This document shows positions 1 through 7,649 of a stretch of 64,000 nt of DNA, one piece after another (positions within the stretch are counted from its first letter, which is position 1; the number at the start of each line of letters is the position of its first letter). This stretch comes from Streptomyces massasporeus (GTDB lineage: Bacteria > Actinomycetota > Actinomycetes > Streptomycetales > Streptomycetaceae). Below the pieces are notes generated by a model. The model worked only from the letters and a program-made list of their open reading frames with translations. It did no database searches and was not told the origin of the DNA. The stretch spans positions 310,001-374,000 of the forward strand of contig NZ_BMSE01000002.1 in assembly GCF_014648995.1 (NCBI RefSeq). The letters run 5' to 3'. The position numbers were made by a program, and so were the translations under genes.

Positions 1-46
1 CGGTTTGCGCACGTTGGGGGTGGTGCGCCCGGGCTGTGGCGTACGT

Positions 47-1879
47 CTAGTACGACAGCCCGTAGCCGACGGGGTACAGCACCTGCTCCGGATCATCCGC
101 CCGCTGCACCGGCACCGGCAGTTTCCCGCGTGGCTTCACCCGTCCGGCGATCACCCGTGCGGCGGACCGCAGTTCGACGTCGGTCCAGGAGTAGGCGGCC
201 AGACAGGCCGGCGCGGACGGCAGCTGGGCCACGTCGTAGGGGTTGCGGATCGCCACCGCCACGACCGGCCTGCCGGTCGCCACGAGCTGCTCCACCAGCG
301 CCTTCTGGGCGCTGCCCGCGGTGACGTTGTACGTGGCGGCCACCACCGCGTCCGCGTCCCGCGCCGCCGCGACCGCCTTGGCGATCGTCGCCGCCGAAGG
401 GGCCGTGCCGGTCGACAGGGCCGTGGCGGTGAAGCCCAGTTCGTTCAGCGCGCCCGCGAGCACGCCCGTGGGCGGTCCCGTCGTGCCGGACGGCGACGCC
501 GGGTCCGCCCCGACGACCAGCACCCTGGGGTGCCGGCGGCGCGACAGCGGCAGCAGCCGCCCCTCGTTGACGAGCAGCGTGGTCGTCCGCTCGGCGATCC
601 GGTCGGCCGCCGCCAGATGTGCCCGGGTCCCGACCGTGCGGTCGACCCCGCCCTGACCGACGTACGGCGAACGGAACAGCCCCAGCTTGGACTTCAGCCG
701 CAGCACCCGCAGGATCGATTCGTCGAGCCGGGCCTCGGTGAGCTCGCCCTCGCGCACGGCGGTCAGGACGGCGTTCCAGGCGAGGTCGAGGTCGGGCGGG
801 TTGAGCAGCTGGTCCACGCCCGCCTTCAGGGCGAGCACCGGCACCCGGGCGTCGCCGTACTTGCTGCGCACACCCTCCATGCCGAGGGAGTCGGTGACCA
901 CGACCCCGTCGTAGCCGAGGCGTTCGCGCAGGATGCCGGTGAGGATCGGGCGGGAGAGGGTGGCCGGGTCGCCGGAGTCGTCGAGGGCCGGGACCATCAG
1001 GTGCGCGGTCATGATTGAGTCGATGCCCGCGGCGATCGCCGCCCGGAACGGCGGTGCGTCCAGCCGCTCCCACAGCTCCCGGCTGTGCGTGATGGTGGGG
1101 AAGCCGGTGTGGCTGTCGACGTTGGTGTCCCCGTGCCCGGGGAAGTGCTTGGCGGTCGCGGCGACCCCGGACCCCTGGTACCCGGCGACCTCGGCGGCCA
1201 CCAGCGCGGACACCGCCCGCGGGTCGGCGCCGAAGGACCGTACGCCGATGACCGGGTTGGCCGGGTTGACGTTCACGTCGGCCACGGGGGAGTAGTCCTG
1301 CCGGATGCCCATCGCCCGCAGCTCGGCGCCCGCGATCCGGCCGAGCGCCCGGGCGTCGGACCGCGACCCGCCCGCCCCGACGGCCATGGCCCCCGGGAAC
1401 AGCGTCGCGGGCTTGCCCACCCGGGCGACGATCCCGTGCTCCTGGTCGGTGGAGATGAGCACGGGCAGCCCGCGCGGCAGCCGCAGGGAGGCCTTCTGGA
1501 TGCCGTTGGAGAGGTCGGCGATCTGGTGCGGCTCGCGGGTGTTGTGCGCCCAGGCGAAGTAGATGATGCCGCCGACCCGGTACTTCGCGAGCAGCTCGGC
1601 GGCCGTGCGGACCCCGATCTCCTTGAGGTTGGCGTCGATGTCGGCCTGGTCGGGTGCGGTGGCGGAGTGGCCGTAGACCCGCATCACGAAGAGCTGGCCG
1701 ACCTTCTCCTCCAGGGTCATGCGGGAGACGAGGGCGCGCAGCCGGCTGTCGTCCGGGGCGGCGGCGTGCGCGGGCCCTGCGGCCGCGAGGGCGGCGGTGG
1801 CGCCGGCCGTGGCGGCGAGGACGGTGCGTCTGGAGGGCTGTGCGGTGTTTCCCGTGCTTCCCGTGCCGGTGTCGTGCAC
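47..1879 (-). CDS. Secreted GH3 beta-N-acetylhexosaminidase (NagZ-like)
   Basis: A 610-residue glycoside hydrolase family 3 protein that probably removes terminal N-acetylglucosamine from chitin or peptidoglycan fragments. The NagZ-type signature KHFPGHGDT lies at about residues 244-252. The presumed aspartate nucleophile is in VVTDSLGM at about residue 330. The N-terminus has a twin-arginine signal (RR at 17-18, then an Ala-rich stretch ending AHA), so the enzyme is predicted to be Tat-exported. I chose the GTG at 1879 because AAGGAG sits 5 bases upstream; a longer in-frame start at 1942 would put extra residues before the signal peptide. It is monocistronic, and a perfect inverted repeat lies upstream. 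Family and export are well supported; the exact substrate is inferred. Confidence 0.9.
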   Translation of the reverse strand: MHDTGTGSTGNTAQPSRRTVLAATAGATAALAAAGPAHAAAPDDSRLRALVSRMTLEEKVGQLFVMRVYGHSATAPDQADIDANLKEIGVRTAAELLAKYRVGGIIYFAWAHNTREPHQIADLSNGIQKASLRLPRGLPVLISTDQEHGIVARVGKPATLFPGAMAVGAGGSRSDARALGRIAGAELRAMGIRQDYSPVADVNVNPANPVIGVRSFGADPRAVSALVAAEVAGYQGSGVAATAKHFPGHGDTNVDSHTGFPTITHSRELWERLDAPPFRAAIAAGIDSIMTAHLMVPALDDSGDPATLSRPILTGILRERLGYDGVVVTDSLGMEGVRSKYGDARVPVLALKAGVDQLLNPPDLDLAWNAVLTAVREGELTEARLDESILRVLRLKSKLGLFRSPYVGQGGVDRTVGTRAHLAAADRIAERTTTLLVNEGRLLPLSRRRHPRVLVVGADPASPSGTTGPPTGVLAGALNELGFTATALSTGTAPSAATIAKAVAAARDADAVVAATYNVTAGSAQKALVEQLVATGRPVVAVAIRNPYDVAQLPSAPACLAAYSWTDVELRSAARVIAGRVKPRGKLPVPVQRADDPEQVLYPVGYGLSY

Positions 1880-2208
1880 GTGCGCTCCTTCCGGAGGTGA
1901 TCCGCTCGGATCCACTGAAGGAAACTTCCAAGAGGTCACCAATATCCGGGAAGTTTCTGCCAGTCAAGGGAACGCGCAGCAACCGCACAGGGGCCGCCAC
2001 CGGCGCGGTTGGAGGGGGCGCGCCGATGGCGGTGGGCCGCCTGCCGCGGTACGGCGGAGAGGGTGGTCAGCGATCGCAGCCAGTGGCGAGGGCCGACACC
2101 GCACCGTGGTGACTCTCCGGCGGTCTGCGATTGGACGGGCACGGTCCGGCCCGGGTTCCCGACTCGGCCCCCATTTCCGCAAGTCGGTACGCGGGAGGAA
2201 CCAGGGGC
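1880..2208 (-). promoter_or_regulatory. Upstream region of the GH3 gene with a 9-bp inverted repeat
   Basis: This 329-base gap has no convincing gene. It contains a perfect inverted repeat, GAAACTTCC at 1921-1929 and GGAAGTTTC at 1949-1957, about 40-80 bases upstream of the GTG start. That is a plausible operator for a sugar-responsive repressor. The rest of the gap is featureless GC-rich DNA behind the LysR gene. Confidence 0.45.
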
Positions 2209-3126
2209 TCAACGGGGCGGATGAGCCGCCACCTTCGGCCACTGCTCGCCGAGCACCCGGACGCATTCCGCGATGGCCGGACGCCGCGCCGCCCCCGTCC
2301 GCCACAGCGCGTACAGCCGGCGCACCGGCATCGGGTCGAGTGGCACCTCCACCACCCCGGCGGGCAGCGGCCCGCGTCCCAGCCGCGGGATGAGCGCCAC
2401 CCCGAGCCCGGCCGCGACCAGGGCCACGAGGGTGGGGTTCTCGTCGGCCTGGTGGACGATGTCCGGCTCGTGCCCGGCCGTGCGCAGCGTCCGCAGCAGC
2501 CAGTCGTGGCAGACCCGCCCCGGCGGCTGGCAGATCCACCGCTCGCCGCCCAGCTCCTCCCGCCGTACGGCCGTCCGCCCGGCGAAGGGGTGCCCCGCGG
2601 GGACGAGCAGATCGCACAGGTCGTCCCCGAGGAGTGCCTGCTCCAGGCCCGGCGGGGCGGGCAGCGGCGCGATGTCCCAGTCGTGTGCGACGGCGAGGTC
2701 GACGGCGCCCTTCGCCACCAGGTCGACCGACAGGTGCGGGTCGACCTCACAGAGCCGGGCGTCCAGGGCGGGATGCCTGCGGCCCAGCTCGGCCAGCACG
2801 CCCGGCATCAGTCCGCGCGCCGCCGACGCGAACGCGGCGATGGTCAGCCGCCCCGCCGGCCGGCCCCGCCGCTCCTCCAGCTCGGTCTCCGCGCGCTCCA
2901 CGATGGCCAGCAACTCCTGGGCCGTCGCGACCAGTTGCCGGGCCTCGTCGGTGAGCCGCACCCCCCGCCCCTCCCGCTCCAGCAGCACGGTGCGGGTCTC
3001 CCGCTCCAGCTTGGCGATCTGCTGGGACACCGCGGAGGGGGTGTACCCGAGGGCGAGCGCGGCGGCCCCGACGGTGCCGTGCACGGAGACGGCATGCAGG
3101 GCGCGCAGCCGCTGGAGGTCGAGCAC
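2209..3126 (-). CDS. LysR-family transcriptional regulator
   Basis: A 305-residue LysR-type regulator. The N-terminal winged helix-turn-helix reads RLRALHAVSVHGTVGAAALA followed by YTPSAVSQQIAKLE, and a periplasmic-binding-protein-like effector domain fills the rest (about 90-295). I use the GTG at 3126 because it puts the HTH at the usual distance from the N-terminus; a GTG/ATG further out would add an atypical tail running across the divergent promoter. The gene is divergent from the EamA exporter with 90 bases between them, the usual arrangement in which the LysR protein controls both genes. The effector is unknown. Confidence 0.88.
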   Translation of the reverse strand: MLDLQRLRALHAVSVHGTVGAAALALGYTPSAVSQQIAKLERETRTVLLEREGRGVRLTDEARQLVATAQELLAIVERAETELEERRGRPAGRLTIAAFASAARGLMPGVLAELGRRHPALDARLCEVDPHLSVDLVAKGAVDLAVAHDWDIAPLPAPPGLEQALLGDDLCDLLVPAGHPFAGRTAVRREELGGERWICQPPGRVCHDWLLRTLRTAGHEPDIVHQADENPTLVALVAAGLGVALIPRLGRGPLPAGVVEVPLDPMPVRRLYALWRTGAARRPAIAECVRVLGEQWPKVAAHPPR

Positions 3127-3216
3127 GGGGTGCCCCTCTCTGCTTAGTGATGCTTCATCCAACCATGCAGCAATCATCGCTGGTGCTTCACGGTCGCCGG
3201 GGGCGATGCTCACGGC
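3127..3216. promoter_or_regulatory. Divergent LysR/EamA promoter region
   Basis: The 90-base intergenic region holds the dyad GATG-CTT-CATC at 3149-3159 and a second copy of the half-element TGCTTCA near 3182. This is the kind of site a LysR protein would bind between its own gene and its target. The assignment is inferred from position and symmetry only. Confidence 0.4.
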
Positions 3217-4140
3217 ATGCGCCCGTCACACCTCGTCCTCGCCGTCCTGGTCGCCGCCGTCTGGGGCGTCAACTTCACGGTCATAGAGATCGGCCTGGAC
3301 CACTTCCCGCCGCTGCTCTTCTCCGCCCTGCGCTTCCTGGCGGCGGCCCTCCCGGCGGTGTTCCTCGTCGGCCGCCCCAAAGTGGCGTGGAAGTGGATCG
3401 TGGCGGTCGGCCTGGTCCTGGGGGTGGCGAAGTTCGGCCTGCTCTTCGTCGGCATGGACGCGGGCATGCCGGCCGGGCTGTCCTCGCTGGTCCTGCAGAT
3501 ACAGGCGGTGTTCACGGCGGCCATCGCGGCCCTGACCCTGGGCGAACGCCCCTCCCGCGTCCGCCTGCTGGGCATGCTGATCGCCCTGGCCGGCATCGCC
3601 GTGGCGGCGGTGGACGAAGGCGCCTCGGGCCCGCTCGGCGCGTTCGCCCTGGTCGTCGGGGCGGCGGCCTGCTGGGGCGCCTCGAATGTCCTCACGCGCA
3701 AGGCGGCTCCCCCCGACGCGCTGAACTTCATGGTCTGGGTCAGCACGGTCCCGGTCCTCCCCCTGCTGGCCCTCTCCCTCCTCGTCGAAGGACCCACGCG
3801 CGACCTGGCGGCCCTGCGCGCCCTGGACTGGCAGGGCGCGGGCACGGTCCTCTACGTCGCCTGGATCACCACGGTCTTCGGCTTCGGCGCCTGGGGTTTC
3901 CTCCTGCGCCACCACCCCGCCTCCACGGTGGCGCCGTTCTCGCTCCTGGTCCCGGTGTTCGGCATGTCGTCGGCGTTCCTGTTCCTGGGCGAGCCGGTGA
4001 GCCCGCTGCGGTGGTGCGCGGCGGCGCTGTTGGTGGGCGGGGTGGGGTTGGCGTCACTGACGCCGCGCCGCGCCGCGCCCACGGTGTCGGCCCCGACGGT
4101 CGCCGCTAAGACGCCTCGACCAGCATCCCGGGCGGGCTGA
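3217..4140 (+). CDS. EamA/DMT-family transporter
   Basis: A 307-residue membrane protein with about ten hydrophobic helices arranged as two EamA repeats (roughly 5-135 and 148-285), the fold of the drug/metabolite transporter superfamily. Many members export amino acids or their derivatives, such as cysteine or O-acetylserine precursors. The first repeat opens with VWGVNFTVIEIGL, and the second carries the ACWGASNVLTRKA signature. The gene starts at ATG 3217, divergent from a LysR regulator that probably controls it. The substrate cannot be read from sequence. Confidence 0.85.
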   Translation: MRPSHLVLAVLVAAVWGVNFTVIEIGLDHFPPLLFSALRFLAAALPAVFLVGRPKVAWKWIVAVGLVLGVAKFGLLFVGMDAGMPAGLSSLVLQIQAVFTAAIAALTLGERPSRVRLLGMLIALAGIAVAAVDEGASGPLGAFALVVGAAACWGASNVLTRKAAPPDALNFMVWVSTVPVLPLLALSLLVEGPTRDLAALRALDWQGAGTVLYVAWITTVFGFGAWGFLLRHHPASTVAPFSLLVPVFGMSSAFLFLGEPVSPLRWCAAALLVGGVGLASLTPRRAAPTVSAPTVAAKTPRPASRAG

Positions 4141-4283
4141 CGTGCATCGCCGTTCGGTGATTCCGTGATAATGCGAACACGTGTGCCTGTTGTCCCTGGT
4201 CGGGGTGGTGCTCGCGGGTTCGGGGCGTGTGTGTGCGGTGGTCGTACATATGGTCCCTCTGCAGGGTTCGGGACTATGAGGGG

Positions 4284-5510
4284 GTGGAATCAGTGCAGGT
4301 GGGGGTGGCTGCAGAGGCGGGGCATGCGCGTTTCACCTACCGGTTGCGTGTGTCGTCTTCCGCCCGCAGGGCTCTGGTGGCGGAGTGGGATCGGTGTCGT
4401 TGGGTGTGGAACGAGTGTGTGGCCAAATCCAGGGCTGTGTACCTGCACAACAAGGCGAGTGGGGAGGCGCGGACGTGCGGCCCTGCGCAGCTCGACCGGA
4501 TGCTGACCGAGGCCCGGAAGACGATCCCGTGGCTCGGTGAGGGGTCGTCGGTTGTCCAGCAGCAGGTCATCCGCGACTTCGGCCGCTCCCGCGCCAAGGC
4601 CCACAAGGACATCCGCGAGCGGCTGCCGATGGCGCGCCGGGCGGGGATGCCCACGCACAAGAAGAAGCGTGAGGCGCTGGCGACCTTGAACTACACCCGG
4701 CGTGGGTTCCGGTTGAAGGACGGCGGTCTGTATCTGGCGGGTGGGATTGTGGTGAGGGTGGTGTGGTCGCGGGAGTTGCCCACGGAGCCGTCCTCGGTGC
4801 GCGTCTACCAGGACAGTCTCGGGCACTGGTACGCCTCCTTCGTGGTGCCCGCCGAGGTGCAGCCGCTGCCTCCCACCGGTCGGGTCCTCGGTATCGACTG
4901 GGGAGTGAGGGAGACCGCGACCACCACTTCCGACGAGCACGACCTCCCCCACGCCGAATACGGCAGGAATGCTCAGAAGAAGCTGACCCGGTACGACCGG
5001 ATGATGGCCCGTCGCAGTCCGAAGAAGGGTCAGCCGGCGTCGAGGGGTTACCGCGAGGCGCGGAAGCTGCGGGCGAAGGCGTACAAGAAGGTCACCCGGC
5101 AGCGCCAGGACACCGGCCGGAAGTGGGCCAAGAAGGTGGTCCGCAACCACGACGCTGTCGCTGTGGAGGACTTCCGTCCGAAGTTCCTGGCCAAGAGCAC
5201 CATGGCGCGCAAGGCCGCGGACGCCGCCATCGGCGCCACTAAGAAGGCCCTGGTCGAGGTGGGCCGCAAGCATGGGCGGGACATCCACCTGGTCCACCCC
5301 GCGCACACCACGATGGACTGCGGCAACTGCATGACGAGAGCCAAGCATGCACTGCCGCTGGGTGAGCGCATCTACACCTGCACCGCATGCGGGACCGTGT
5401 CCCCACGGGACAAGAACTCCGCACGCGTGATGCTCCACCGGGCTGGCCTCAACCCGGCTGGTGCTGATGGCGCAAGACCTCCTGGAGCGCCGCTCCAGGA
5501 GGCAGCCTGA
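4284..5510 (+). CDS. tnpB: TnpB RNA-guided nuclease
   Basis: A 408-residue TnpB/OrfB protein. The RuvC catalytic triad is present: D205 in GIDWG, E295 in VEDF and D376 in RDKNSA. A zinc finger lies between the second and third acidic residues (CGNC and CTAC pairs). The N-terminal part (FTYRLRVS, then AEWDRCRWVWNECV) matches the actinobacterial IS1341 group. By family knowledge TnpB is a programmable DNA nuclease guided by an omega RNA from the element's own 3' end. The start is uncertain because no good ribosome-binding site is visible; GTG 4284 is chosen, and GTG at 4293 is also in frame. All catalytic residues are intact, so activity is plausible. Confidence 0.85.
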   Translation: MESVQVGVAAEAGHARFTYRLRVSSSARRALVAEWDRCRWVWNECVAKSRAVYLHNKASGEARTCGPAQLDRMLTEARKTIPWLGEGSSVVQQQVIRDFGRSRAKAHKDIRERLPMARRAGMPTHKKKREALATLNYTRRGFRLKDGGLYLAGGIVVRVVWSRELPTEPSSVRVYQDSLGHWYASFVVPAEVQPLPPTGRVLGIDWGVRETATTTSDEHDLPHAEYGRNAQKKLTRYDRMMARRSPKKGQPASRGYREARKLRAKAYKKVTRQRQDTGRKWAKKVVRNHDAVAVEDFRPKFLAKSTMARKAADAAIGATKKALVEVGRKHGRDIHLVHPAHTTMDCGNCMTRAKHALPLGERIYTCTACGTVSPRDKNSARVMLHRAGLNPAGADGARPPGAPLQEAA

Positions 5511-5548
5511 GCCAGGAATCCCCTCCCTTCCCGGAGGGGAGGATTCAA
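5400..5548 (+). ncRNA. Putative omega (re)RNA at the 3' end of tnpB
   Basis: Two strong adjacent hairpins cover the tnpB 3' end and the element's right end. The first is an 11-bp perfect stem at 5478-5488/5492-5502 inside the last codons. The second is a stem at 5516-5526/5533-5546 just before TCAA. In characterised TnpB systems the guide RNA overlaps the 3' end of tnpB, ends at the element boundary and uses flanking host DNA as the guide. Here the guide would start at about 5549. The 5' limit given is a guess. Confidence 0.45.
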
Positions 5549-5612
5549 GAGGAAGTCAGCCATGGCTGCTGTTGTCGGGAGTGGCACGGAGGACACGGGT
5601 CCGAACACGCCG

Positions 5613-5640
5613 CTGCCCCGCCGCCGGGTACGCGGGGCAG
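5613..5640 (-). terminator. Hairpin terminator of the sugar operon
   Basis: The inverted repeat CTGCCCCG (5613-5620) / CGGGGCAG (5633-5640) lies just past the stop codon at 5668 of the minus-strand operon. There is no T-tract, as is common in Streptomyces. Confidence 0.5.
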
Positions 5641-5667
5641 GGCAGCGGGCGTGGTGCGGCAGCCGGG

Positions 5668-6501
5668 TCAGCGGGTGTGCTCGGTGAACCTCTGCGCCGT
5701 CTCGGCCAGGACCTCCTGGCCGTCCCGTGCCCACAGGACGTCGTTGAACAGCTCCACCTCGATGGCGCCGGTGTAACCGGCCGCCTCCACGTGGTCCTGC
5801 CACTCCCGCATGTCGATCGACCCGTCGCCGATCTGGCCGCGGCCGGTGAGGACGCCCTGGGGGAGGGGCGTCGTCCAGTCGGCGAGCTGGAAGGTGTGGA
5901 TACGGCCGCCCGCGCCCGCCCGGGCGATCTGCGCGGGCGCGGTGTCGTCCCACCAGATGTGGTACGTGTCGACCGTGACGCCGACCTGGTGCGCAGGGAA
6001 GCGTTCGGCGATGTCCAGGGCCTGAGCCAGCGTCGACACCACACAGCGGTCCGAGGCGTACATGGGGTGCAGCGGCTCGATCGCCAGGCGGACGCCGTGC
6101 CGCTCCGCGTACGGGCCGAGTTCCGCGAGGGCGTCCGCGATGCGCTCCCGGGCGCCGTGCAGGTCCTTCGAGCCGGCGGGCAGCCCGCCCGAGACCAGGA
6201 CCAGCGTGTCCGTGCCCAGCGCCGCCGCCTCGTCGATCGCGCGGCGGTTGTCGGCCAGGGCCTCCGCCCGCTCCCGCGGATCGACGGCCGTGAAGAAGCC
6301 TCCCCGGCACAGCGTCGTCACCGTCAGCCCCGCGTCCCGGACCAGCTTGGCGGTGGCCTCCAGGCCGTGCGCCCGCACCGGCTCGCGCCAGAGCCCCACG
6401 TTGCGGACGCCCAGCAGGGCGCAGCCGTCCACCAGTTCCGGCAACGACAGCTGCTTCACGGTCATCTGGTTGATGGAGAAGCGTTCCAGGGACCCGCTCA
6501 C
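5668..6501 (-). CDS. Sugar phosphate isomerase/epimerase (TIM barrel)
   Basis: A 277-residue xylose-isomerase-like TIM-barrel protein (AP_endonuc_2 fold). Typical strand motifs are visible: LAIEPLHPMYAS, VGVTVDTYHIWWD and AIEVELFND, which supply the Glu/Asp/His metal ligands. It probably isomerises or epimerises a keto sugar or inositol-type intermediate. The GTG start at 6501 overlaps the upstream gene's TGA by 4 bases (GTGA), so it is translationally coupled as the last gene of a three-gene operon with a DUF993 protein and a Gfo/Idh dehydrogenase. Confidence 0.87.
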   Translation of the reverse strand: MSGSLERFSINQMTVKQLSLPELVDGCALLGVRNVGLWREPVRAHGLEATAKLVRDAGLTVTTLCRGGFFTAVDPRERAEALADNRRAIDEAAALGTDTLVLVSGGLPAGSKDLHGARERIADALAELGPYAERHGVRLAIEPLHPMYASDRCVVSTLAQALDIAERFPAHQVGVTVDTYHIWWDDTAPAQIARAGAGGRIHTFQLADWTTPLPQGVLTGRGQIGDGSIDMREWQDHVEAAGYTGAIEVELFNDVLWARDGQEVLAETAQRFTEHTR

Positions 6502-7649
6502 TGGTTCACCCCGTACACGCTCAGCAGCGTCTTCATCCGCTCTTCCGCCAGCTTCGGGTCGGGGAACAGCCCCAGCCCGTCGGCCAGTTCGTACGCCGTC
6601 GCGAAGTGCGGCAGCGAGCGGGCCGACTGCAGGCCGCCGACCATCGTGAAGTGCGCCTGGTGGCCGGCCAGCCAGGCCAGGAAGACCACACCCGTCTTGT
6701 AGAAGCGGGTCGGGGTCTGGAACAGGTGCCGGGAGAGCCCGACCGTGGGGTCCAGCAGATCGCGGAAGCCCTGCACATCGCCGGTGTCCAGGACCCGGAC
6801 CGCCTGAGCCGCCAGCGGGCCCAGCGGGTCGAAGATGCCGAGCAGCGCGTGGCTGAAGCCCTGCTCGTCGCCCGCGATCAGCTCGGGGTAGTTGAAGTCG
6901 TCGCCCGTGTAGCAGCGCACGCCCTTCGGGAGCCGGCGGCGGATGTCGATCTCGCGTTGTGCGTCCAGCAGGGAGACCTTGATGCCGTCGACCTTGTCGG
7001 GGTGGGCGGCGATGACCTCCAGGAACGTGTCCGTCGCCGCGTCCAGGTCGGCCGACCCCCAGTAGCCCTCCAGGGCCGGGTCGAACATCGGGCCCAGCCA
7101 GTGCAGGACCACCGGCTCGGCCGCCTGGCGCAGCAGATGGCCGTAGACCTCCAGGTAGTCCTCGGGGCCGGAGGCCGCCGCCGCGAGTGCCCGGGACGCC
7201 ATCAGGATGGCCTGCGCGCCGGACTCCTCGACGAGGGCGAGCTGCTCCTCGTAGGCCGCGCGGACCTCGGCGAGCGAACCGGAGGCGATCTGGTCGGTGC
7301 CCACACCGCAGGCGATGCGCCCGCCGACCGACTTGGCCTCGGCCGCCGACCGGCGGATCAGCTCCGCCGCGCCCGCCCAGTCCAGGCCCATGCCGCGCTG
7401 GGCGGTGTCCATGGCCTCGGCGACGCCCAGCCCGTGCGACCACAGGTGGCGGCGGAAGGCGAGGGTGGCGTCCCAGTCGACCGCGGCGGGCGAGTCGGGG
7501 GAGACGTCGGCGAACGGGTCGGCGACGACGTGTGCCGCCGAGAAGACCGTGCGGGAGGTGAAGGGCGTGCCGGGGGTCACGGCCAGGGGCTCGGTGCGGG
7601 GCTCGTAGGTCCGCAACGCCCCGCCGGCGCCGGGGAGTCGGATCGTCAC
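6498..7649 (-). CDS. DUF993 family protein (dihydrodipicolinate-synthase-like)
   Basis: A 383-residue member of the DUF993 family, often annotated as dihydrodipicolinate synthase family, which suggests a class I aldolase-type TIM barrel. Visible motifs include GVGTDQI, VVLHWLGPMFDP, KVDGIKVSLLD (a lysine where Schiff-base aldolases carry theirs) and GDDFNYPELI. The GTG start at 7649 overlaps the upstream stop by 4 bases (GTGA), and the downstream isomerase is coupled in the same way. Operon context points to carbon-carbon cleavage or rearrangement of a sugar acid or cyclitol. The reaction is not established. Confidence 0.85.
   Translation of the reverse strand: MTIRLPGAGGALRTYEPRTEPLAVTPGTPFTSRTVFSAAHVVADPFADVSPDSPAAVDWDATLAFRRHLWSHGLGVAEAMDTAQRGMGLDWAGAAELIRRSAAEAKSVGGRIACGVGTDQIASGSLAEVRAAYEEQLALVEESGAQAILMASRALAAAASGPEDYLEVYGHLLRQAAEPVVLHWLGPMFDPALEGYWGSADLDAATDTFLEVIAAHPDKVDGIKVSLLDAQREIDIRRRLPKGVRCYTGDDFNYPELIAGDEQGFSHALLGIFDPLGPLAAQAVRVLDTGDVQGFRDLLDPTVGLSRHLFQTPTRFYKTGVVFLAWLAGHQAHFTMVGGLQSARSLPHFATAYELADGLGLFPDPKLAEERMKTLLSVYGVNQ

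Larger units (their letters stand above)
4141..5548 (+). mobile_element. Orphan TnpB element (IS1341-like, IS200/IS605 superfamily)
   Basis: The element carries only a tnpB gene; no Y1 transposase TnpA is present. The right end is well supported: a subterminal hairpin at 5516-5546 is followed directly by TCAA at 5545-5548, which resembles the 3' cleavage site of IS605-type elements. The left end is not resolved. It must lie between the EamA stop (4140) and the tnpB start, and 4141 is given only as an outer limit. The flanking EamA gene and sugar operon appear intact. Confidence 0.6.

Noticed and set aside
4141..4283. A complete left end of the TnpB element
   Set aside because: Only a small CCCT/AGGG hairpin near 4256-4267 is visible; no confident boundary can be set without an empty-site comparison.
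4165..4506. A plus-strand 113-codon frame overlapping the tnpB start
   Set aside because: It has no recognised domain and composition unlike a protein; it overlaps the conserved TnpB N-terminus in another frame.
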